In this document: positions 30,672 to 35,875 of the stretch, in pieces | Layout of the letters: the number at the start of each line of letters is the position of its first letter | How positions within the stretch are numbered: the stretch's first letter is position 1 | DNA from: Microcaldota archaeon | GTDB taxonomy: Archaea > Iainarchaeota > Iainarchaeia > Iainarchaeales > JAGVWC01 | NCBI GenBank assembly: GCA_018813975.1 | Contig: JAHJAQ010000117.1 | Coordinates: 1 to 35,875 of the forward strand | Direction: 5' to 3' | Length of the DNA stretch: 35,875 nucleotides | Made by a program: the position numbers and the translations under genes | The notes under the pieces: generated by a model | Seen by the model: only the letters and a program-made list of their open reading frames with translations | Told to the model about the DNA's origin: nothing | The model's database searches: none

Positions 30672-31112
30672 TTGAGATTCAATCAAAAAGGACAATCCGC
30701 CCTTGAATACCTAATGACGTATGGATGGGCACTTGTTGTGATTGTCGTAGTCGTAGCAGCCCTAGTCTTACTAGTCGGAAACCCAGCAGAAGCAGGCGAC
30801 ACTTGCTCCGGACCCGGTGCAGGCCTTAATATCACCAATCAAGAACTCGGTACAAGTGGTTGGGACTTGGTTATAAGCAACATTTCGGGCCGATCCATAA
30901 CTGCAGTTACGCCAACTGGTGTTAGCTCACCCACCCCAACCGTTGAAGGAACATACACGCCTTTTACTATGACCCCTGGTGAAGAAGTCACGCTAACAAC
31001 CGCAGCAGGAACTTTTGTTGCTGATACCCACTATCGAACAGAATTTAGTGTAGACTATCACGACGGAGACTTTACTAGAACCGTTACATTCTCTTGCAAC
31101 GGAACAGCATAA
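30672..31112 (+). CDS. Type IV pilin-like protein with class III signal peptide
   Basis: 146 residues. The N-terminus MRFNQKGQSALEYLMTYGWA followed by about 18 hydrophobic residues (ALVVIVVVVAALVLLV) is the archaeal class III signal: a short basic leader cut after KG by a prepilin peptidase, then a Q-SALEYL start to the helix that packs in the filament. The outer domain is rich in Thr, Ser and Gly, and has two Cys (about 44 and 142) that could form a disulfide. TTG start with a strong AAGGAGG. The pilus ATPase and membrane platform genes are convergent, about 130 nt away. A strong TATA box and T-rich terminator mark it as a single-gene, probably highly expressed unit. Confidence 0.88.
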   Translation: MRFNQKGQSALEYLMTYGWALVVIVVVVAALVLLVGNPAEAGDTCSGPGAGLNITNQELGTSGWDLVISNISGRSITAVTPTGVSSPTPTVEGTYTPFTMTPGEEVTLTTAAGTFVADTHYRTEFSVDYHDGDFTRTVTFSCNGTA

Positions 31113-31122
31113 ATCAGCTAAC

Positions 31123-31145
31123 TTTTTTTCTATTTCTTTTTTTTT
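31123..31145 (+). terminator. Oligo-T terminator of the pilin gene
   Basis: Runs of seven T and nine or more T begin about 10 nt after the stop; archaeal RNA polymerase terminates at such tracts. Confidence 0.55.
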
Positions 31146-31198
31146 AGTTTCTTAGCAGCTAATGCTATCTTCTGCTTTTTTTGAATCAGTTAAGATAG

Positions 31199-31238
31199 CT
31201 CAGAATAAGGGCTGGCAAAAAGCATTCTTATAACTGAG
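31199..31238 (-). terminator. Imperfect hairpin after tadC, possible terminator
   Basis: CTCAG..TAAG (31199-31209) pairs with CTTA...CTGAG (31227-31238), directly after the TadC stop on the minus strand. A second 8-base stem, GCTATCTT (31164-31171) with AAGATAGC (31192-31199), abuts it. The role is a guess. Confidence 0.3.
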
Positions 31239-31239
31239 A

Positions 31240-32241
31240 TTACAACAGGGTTCCGAATACCTCTGTTAGCACCAATCGGATTACATAAAACAAGAGCAAG
31301 CTAATCACGAGAATAATAGGAAAAAACTTTATTCCGGCTTTTTCTTTTCCACTATTGATTACGCCAATGGTCATGGCAGCGAATACCGCTGTAAAAAACA
31401 TGGCCACTATCGAAAAAAACACGACAAAATCCGGCGTAATTAATATTTCTCTTTCTCCACTCGGAATAAAACTGGTTATTTGCGATACTCTTCCTCCTGC
31501 TTGTTGGATCATTTCCGGGTCAATAGTGGGCAGGTCTTGTAATTGGGTCGTAAGAATTTGCGTGATAAAGCTCGAAACACCAAACAATACCGGAGCACCA
31601 AACGCCGCTGAAACCAAAATCAATAGAATGTACAAGCTCATTTCTGCTTTGCCTTCATCTTGAATGGCGCGTTGTTCGCGCAAATCATCACTTAGTTGGG
31701 TTAGCAAATCCGCGATTTGGCCTCCGCTTTGAATTCCTTTTGCAATCAGCCATAACGTTCTTTCGAATACCACGGATTTTACGCGCGAACTCATGTTAAT
31801 CAGGGCGCGTTCCATGCCTTCTCCTGCTAAAATTTCTCGGCTGGCATGCTTGAGTTCTTTTTCCAAGGGACCAAATTCTGGTCTGGCTGAAACAAATAAT
31901 GCGCGTTCCGTGGTTAAACCGCTTTTAATATTAGAGGCAATTAATTGCAAGGCGTCTGGTAGCATGATCTCTACTTTTTGGCCTTTGGCTTCTGCCGCCA
32001 TGTTGAGCCACATGTAAATGCCACCCACAAATAATACAAAGGTTCCAAAAAAGCCGAACAAAAAGTGCAAGTCAAATAACAACCAAAGGTTTACCGCTAT
32101 TCCAATGCTAATTGCAAAACCAAAGGCGAGTAAAAATCCAAGAAACTTTTTTTCGTCGATAGTAATGCCTAGATAATTGAGGGATTTGGTTATTTTGTCT
32201 CCAAATCCTTTGGGTACAATTGCGGCAATGCGTTGGTACAT
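31240..32241 (-). CDS. Type II secretion / pilus platform membrane protein, TadC-like
   Basis: 333 residues. Two N-terminal membrane helices (about 33-55 and 60-82), a cytoplasmic T2SSF helical domain (about 95-195, with LPDALQLIASNIKSGLTTERAL and AKGIQSGGQIADLL) and three C-terminal helices (about 203-226, 272-296 and 305-328). This is the FlaJ/TadC-type inner membrane platform on which the ATPase acts to assemble pilins. It follows TadB after 4 nt; a GGATGA site lies about 5 nt before the ATG at 32241. Confidence 0.88.
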   Translation of the reverse strand: MYQRIAAIVPKGFGDKITKSLNYLGITIDEKKFLGFLLAFGFAISIGIAVNLWLLFDLHFLFGFFGTFVLFVGGIYMWLNMAAEAKGQKVEIMLPDALQLIASNIKSGLTTERALFVSARPEFGPLEKELKHASREILAGEGMERALINMSSRVKSVVFERTLWLIAKGIQSGGQIADLLTQLSDDLREQRAIQDEGKAEMSLYILLILVSAAFGAPVLFGVSSFITQILTTQLQDLPTIDPEMIQQAGGRVSQITSFIPSGEREILITPDFVVFFSIVAMFFTAVFAAMTIGVINSGKEKAGIKFFPIILVISLLLFYVIRLVLTEVFGTLL

Positions 32242-32245
32242 TTTT

Positions 32246-33142
32246 TCATCCTTCTGCTAGCAAGCTGGGTCGCTTGCTTTTTAATAATCCTACAAACATT
32301 ACTTGTGCTAGAATTAATCCTCCTAAAAAAGCCCATAATAGTTCTTGGGTAATGGGGATTTGGGGAAAGGTTGAAAGAATAATCATAAATGTTAATCCTA
32401 ATGCCGGAATGATTACGCCCAGCATCATATACATCAAAGATAATAAGCGCAAAGAAGCACTGTATTTTTTAATTTGAATGATTTGTTCTTTGGTCATGGC
32501 TCGAACCAATTCGCTTAAAACCTTGGTAATATCTGCACCAGCTTTCATGCCATTTATAACCTGCCATAAGGCTCTTCGATAAAACAAGGAAGGATTGCGC
32601 ATGACTGAATGCTGTAAGGCTTCTTCTTCTGGAATTCCAGTATTAATTTCATCCACGACTCTTCGAAACTCCGTGCTCAAATATCCATACGCGCCATCTG
32701 CAACTAGTGAAAGCGCGTCAAACAAAGTGACGCCAGAGCGAATTTGGACGGTAATGGTTCGCAAGCCAAATATGAGGTTTTTTTCCAAATTTCGAATCTT
32801 TTTTTTGATTCGAACTCTGGGATAAATCGATACTTGTACTAGGATTAGAATAGCAAAAATAAATCCAATTATGGGTCCGATTAGCAATCCAAGGGTTGGA
32901 TCTACCTCTAAAATGCCCTTGGTTTGGGCTATCAAACTAATAATACTGATTAGAATGGTCCATATTATAAAATGCGATAATGCTACAACAAAGCCCATGG
33001 AAACGTATTCATCTACATCCATGTCAATATCGGCTTGTTCTAGTTCTAGTTTTAAATAGGGTAATAGTTTGCCTATGAATGCGCCAATTCCCATGGTTTT
33101 TTGGCTCAAGCGTTGTAACACCTGAGCGGGCAAGGGGCTCAT
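32246..33142 (-). CDS. Type II secretion / pilus platform membrane protein, TadB-like
   Basis: 298 residues. Two membrane segments (about 50-72 and 84-108) precede a T2SSF domain (about 118-225; LIFGLRTITVQIRSGVTLFDAL, and GIPEEEALQHSVMRNPS), followed by two C-terminal helices (about 232-258 and 268-290). Partner of the TadC-like protein: archaeal adhesive-pilus systems often carry two such proteins. 39 nt after the ATPase gene. The ATG at 33142 has no clear ribosome binding site; an internal ATG at residue 17 is possible. Confidence 0.88.
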   Translation of the reverse strand: MSPLPAQVLQRLSQKTMGIGAFIGKLLPYLKLELEQADIDMDVDEYVSMGFVVALSHFIIWTILISIISLIAQTKGILEVDPTLGLLIGPIIGFIFAILILVQVSIYPRVRIKKKIRNLEKNLIFGLRTITVQIRSGVTLFDALSLVADGAYGYLSTEFRRVVDEINTGIPEEEALQHSVMRNPSLFYRRALWQVINGMKAGADITKVLSELVRAMTKEQIIQIKKYSASLRLLSLMYMMLGVIIPALGLTFMIILSTFPQIPITQELLWAFLGGLILAQVMFVGLLKSKRPSLLAEG

Positions 33143-33181
33143 GGGAATTTTAATGGGGCCGCGGTTTCTATGGGAAATGGG

Positions 33182-34894
33182 TTATTCCTCCTTTGGCTTG
33201 ACTAAAGCGCTTTCTTTTAAAAAATCCGGGACAAAATCTTTTTGCATCCAATCCACTACTTTTTCTTCATCCATATAATATTCCGCCATAATTCTTCCCA
33301 CTAATTGTACATTGTGAATATTGTGTTTGACCATCCAATCCAATATTTTTTGTTTGGTATCCAGTTCTTTTTCCATGGTTTGTTGATTCATGCCCGTATG
33401 CAAGCTTAATTCATCCAAAAATCGAATGCTATCTGCGTTTTTTACAATTTCATCAGTAGCCGGTTTCCAACGATACAATACATTGGCGTGTAATACATCA
33501 TCCGCTCCTCTTTTTTCAGGTACTAATTCGGATAGTTGGAGTACTCTTCTAACTCCTAGTCGTCGGTTTCGAAACATAACTAGGTTTAAGTGAACCGCTT
33601 CGAGCATGGTGGCAGGTACATTAACAGGTGGATTAATAAGCCTTCGAATGGTTTCTTGAGAAGTATTCGCGTGAAACGTAGTATATACCGAGTGGCCCGT
33701 GTGCATTCCCTCAAACATTACTTCTGCTTCTTTTTGTCGCCTAACCTCTCCCACAATTAGTCTATCGGGGCGCATGCGCAAACTATTTACAAGCAAATCC
33801 AGCATTTCCACGCCTCCTTTTCCTTCTGCGCTTGGTTCTCTGGTTGTCATGGGCACCCAATGCAAAAATTCCGGGAGTTGAATTTCTCTGGTGTCCTCTA
33901 TGGATATAATTCTATGATTGGGTTGGACAAAGGGCAGCATTACATTTAGAATGCTGGTTTTGCCGCTAGCAGTTCCCCCTGAAATCAGAATGTTCATTTC
34001 GTATTGCATGGCCAGCCAGACTAAGGCCATGATTTCGCTGTTAACGGTTTTGTTTCGAATAAAATCGGTTACGGTCCAAGGATCTCTGCGAAACCTTCGA
34101 ATGGTAATGGTATTTCCCCTGCTTGAAATGGGAAACAAGGTAGCGTTTGCTCGGTCTCCGGTTATTAAGTGGGCATCTAATAAGGGATTGAGGGTAGTGA
34201 TTTGTTTTCCCACTCTTCTTGCAATAATGCTTGCAAAGTTTTGAATTTCTTCTTCTGGTTGAATAAAAATATTGGTTTTTAACCATCCAAACTTTTTGTT
34301 GTACACCCAAATTGCTTCGCGCGCTGAATTCACTACTATTTCTTCTAGGTTTCCATCGGCTAATAAGAATTCTATTTTGCCCAAGCCCAGCATTTCGTGT
34401 AACAAAATAGTAATGAGAATTTTTTTGGTGTCGTTATCTACGTGGGGTAATTCCTGTTCGAGGATTTTACTGGCTCTTCCTTCAAATTTTTCTTTGAGGG
34501 CGCGAATAAATTTGGGGTCTAGCATTTTTTCGGTTCGAATTGTGGCATCACTAATAATCGTGTTTTTGAGATTGTTCAATAAGGCGCGCGTTCCAGGACC
34601 GTATTCGGGGAAATTCAAAAAATATTCTAGTACAAAATCGCCCGGGCGTTGAATAATATCAACCTCTATATCCACACCATCTACCACATTTTTGTAGGAT
34701 TCAATTACAATTTCTGGTTTGGTGAGAACAGTTCGAATAAGACCTTTTTCTTCTCTTCTGCCTGCGCTTAATAATTGTTGCGCGGTTTTAGCATCTACCC
34801 CGAGCTCTTTTAGGTTTTTGAGAATGCTTTCATCACTAGCACCTTTTTGAATCATCGCGCGAATGATTGGAATCGTGTTTCCTTGGTCGGTCAT
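33182..34894 (-). CDS. Type IV pilus assembly / secretion ATPase (TadA/GspE family)
   Basis: 570 residues from the ATG at 34894. Powers assembly of pilin subunits. The N-terminal part (about 1-170) includes a small helical region and an EF-type linker; the core has Walker A GGTASGKTS (306-314), the Asp box IISIEDTREIQL, Walker B RPDRLIVGEVRRQKEA, and His box HTGHSVYTTFHA. RRFRRDPWT before the P-loop is typical. The start at 34894 overlaps the upstream stop by four bases (ATGA); an ATG at 34906 is also in frame. Followed by the two platform proteins, as in archaeal Tad-like clusters. Confidence 0.92.
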   Translation of the reverse strand: MTDQGNTIPIIRAMIQKGASDESILKNLKELGVDAKTAQQLLSAGRREEKGLIRTVLTKPEIVIESYKNVVDGVDIEVDIIQRPGDFVLEYFLNFPEYGPGTRALLNNLKNTIISDATIRTEKMLDPKFIRALKEKFEGRASKILEQELPHVDNDTKKILITILLHEMLGLGKIEFLLADGNLEEIVVNSAREAIWVYNKKFGWLKTNIFIQPEEEIQNFASIIARRVGKQITTLNPLLDAHLITGDRANATLFPISSRGNTITIRRFRRDPWTVTDFIRNKTVNSEIMALVWLAMQYEMNILISGGTASGKTSILNVMLPFVQPNHRIISIEDTREIQLPEFLHWVPMTTREPSAEGKGGVEMLDLLVNSLRMRPDRLIVGEVRRQKEAEVMFEGMHTGHSVYTTFHANTSQETIRRLINPPVNVPATMLEAVHLNLVMFRNRRLGVRRVLQLSELVPEKRGADDVLHANVLYRWKPATDEIVKNADSIRFLDELSLHTGMNQQTMEKELDTKQKILDWMVKHNIHNVQLVGRIMAEYYMDEEKVVDWMQKDFVPDFLKESALVKPKEE

Positions 34895-35875
34895 TTCTTT
34901 CCCCATTTCTTTTTTCTAGTTCTAGCGTACTCCAAATCTACAATGTGACTGGGCCCAAAAGCCGAGTATTCTTGAATAAGCAAGTTGCTTTCTTCTAAAA
35001 TATCCACAACTTCTTTTACGCCTCTTTTATCCATTTTTAGTTCTTTGGCCAGTTCATCCAGTTTAATGCTTCCTCTTTCTCGAATAATCTCTAATATCTT
35101 GTCGAAATCGGTAATTAATTCTTTCTTTTCCAGTTCTTTTTCAATTCCCACTGGTTTTTTGCTTTTTTTCATGGGGGAAAACGGAATTTCAAATTTTTCC
35201 GGTGTTATTCGAATAGTTCCACTCGAGGTAGCCGGCTGGATTAAACCCACTAGCTTGGTAAACCCTTCTAACACGCGATTGGCGTCAATCGCACGAATGT
35301 TTTGTTCTACCTCGCTTCTAGACAACATATTTTTTTGCAATAACTCTTCAATCATAGATTGTAATTGTTTTATTTGTTGCGGATCTACTTTTCCAGCCGA
35401 TTTGTGATCAATCAATTTTTTGAGTTCTTCAATATCTTCTTTTCGAATGTGTACGGGATCGCTTGGAACCGAAATCCGTTTCACTACTTTTGTTTCTCGA
35501 ATTGGATGGGAAACGGGTCTTTGTTCTTTTTCATTTTTTGGTTTCATTCCGACTACTTCTTTTTCCATTTCTTGGAGTTGTATTTTTTCCACTTTTCTTG
35601 CCAATTGTCGTTCTTTTTTGAGTTGTGCCCTAATTTTATTTTCTTTTTTGGTTGGGGGTGATATGGGCGTTTCTTTCGGTTCTTCTATTTCCGGTTCTGT
35701 TTCTCTTGAAGGCAATTCTATTACTTGGCGTCTTTTAATTTCTTCTAATATTTCGCGCTGAATGATTTCTCGCTTGGACAAAACGGTTTTTGGTTTTGGA
35801 ATTCTTATTTTTTGGACTGGTCTTTGATCGGAAAAAATTGGTTTGTATTTGGTGGTAGTAATAATTTTTTGAACG
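34891..35875 (-). CDS. Charged protein with C-terminal winged-helix domain (5' end outside the window)
   Basis: Frame stays open to the right edge, so at least 327 residues are present. A TTG at 35781 could be a start but has no ribosome binding site, and the sequence upstream continues in frame with a similar Lys-rich composition, so the gene probably begins beyond the window. The visible part is Lys/Glu/Arg-rich and mostly helical, with a likely coiled coil around KKERQLARKVEKIQLQEMEKE. The last 80 residues (FDKILEIIRERGSIKLDELAK, LKMDKRGVKEVVDILEESNLL) form a helix-turn-helix of the winged type. It precedes the pilus ATPase and overlaps its start by four bases. I do not know the family. 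Confidence 0.7.
   Translation of the reverse strand, partial: VQKIITTTKYKPIFSDQRPVQKIRIPKPKTVLSKREIIQREILEEIKRRQVIELPSRETEPEIEEPKETPISPPTKKENKIRAQLKKERQLARKVEKIQLQEMEKEVVGMKPKNEKEQRPVSHPIRETKVVKRISVPSDPVHIRKEDIEELKKLIDHKSAGKVDPQQIKQLQSMIEELLQKNMLSRSEVEQNIRAIDANRVLEGFTKLVGLIQPATSSGTIRITPEKFEIPFSPMKKSKKPVGIEKELEKKELITDFDKILEIIRERGSIKLDELAKELKMDKRGVKEVVDILEESNLLIQEYSAFGPSHIVDLEYARTRKKKWGKK

Noticed and set aside
31146..31239. Non-coding RNA gene from the two stems between the pilin and tadC
   Set aside because: Stems are short or imperfect and no promoter is visible; a terminator role is the simpler reading. Intergenic regions show no tRNA-like T-loop or CRISPR repeat.

Overview
The window reads as a compact, AT-rich archaeal chromosome segment, most likely from a DPANN-type lineage; I cannot name the phylum from sequence alone. 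Archaeal marks are: TATA boxes about 24-37 nt upstream of many first-gene starts with no leader, Shine-Dalgarno sites mainly inside operons, an archaeal thiolase / DUF35 / HMG-CoA synthase set, Pus10, a RecJ/GAN-like DHH nuclease, a class III signal-peptide pilin with archaeal TadA/B/C-type machinery, and KaiC-family ATPases. Other genes look bacterial in type (phosphomevalonate kinase, diphosphomevalonate decarboxylase, GlyA, PPDK). Genes are tightly packed: no gene-free stretch exceeds about 280 bases, and three convergent pairs share exactly four bases at their stops. I found no rRNA, tRNA, CRISPR array, IS element or replication origin.

Layout. 1-4062 (minus): the start of a type 2 IPP isomerase, a HAD phosphatase-like gene, then HD hydrolase - diphosphomevalonate decarboxylase - phosphomevalonate kinase. 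4107-6335 (minus): two methyltransferase genes, the upstream one cut by an in-frame TAA. 6366-10372 (minus): HMG-CoA synthase - unknown basic protein - thiolase - DUF35 protein - mevalonate kinase. 10655-13303 (plus): pyruvate phosphate dikinase. 13300-18160 (minus): FolC - membrane protein - ACT protein - GlyA - solute-binding lipoprotein. 18270-21040 (plus): a two-lobed ThyX-like protein and Pus10. 21037-22119 (minus): polyprenyl diphosphate synthase. 22223-22456 (plus): a small membrane protein. 22453-25257 (minus): DHH nuclease carrying a full-length intein. 25366-26688 (plus): a coiled-coil protein. 26663-30496 (minus): KaiC ATPase - P-loop-less relative - PEP synthase. 30672-31112 (plus): pilin. 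31240-35875 (minus): winged-helix protein (incomplete) - secretion ATPase - TadB - TadC.

How the genes work together. The left half, plus the polyprenyl synthase at 21037-22119, encodes almost the whole route from acetyl-CoA to isoprenoid lipid precursors by the canonical mevalonate pathway; only HMG-CoA reductase is missing from the window. That route is uncommon in archaea, most of which lack phosphomevalonate kinase and diphosphomevalonate decarboxylase. The middle holds a folate / one-carbon group (FolC, GlyA, an ACT sensor, a possible vitamin transporter component, a divergent ThyX relative). PPDK and PEP synthase both interconvert pyruvate and PEP. The right end is a type IV pilus-like locus flanked by a KaiC pair.

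Most notable points: the intein placed inside the catalytic DHH motif; the in-frame stop in a methyltransferase; a TTTTAACT-type inverted/direct repeat array between the pilin TATA box and its ribosome binding site; a hairpin with oligo-T runs in the PPDK leader; and an unrecognised protein inside the HMG-CoA synthase/thiolase operon.
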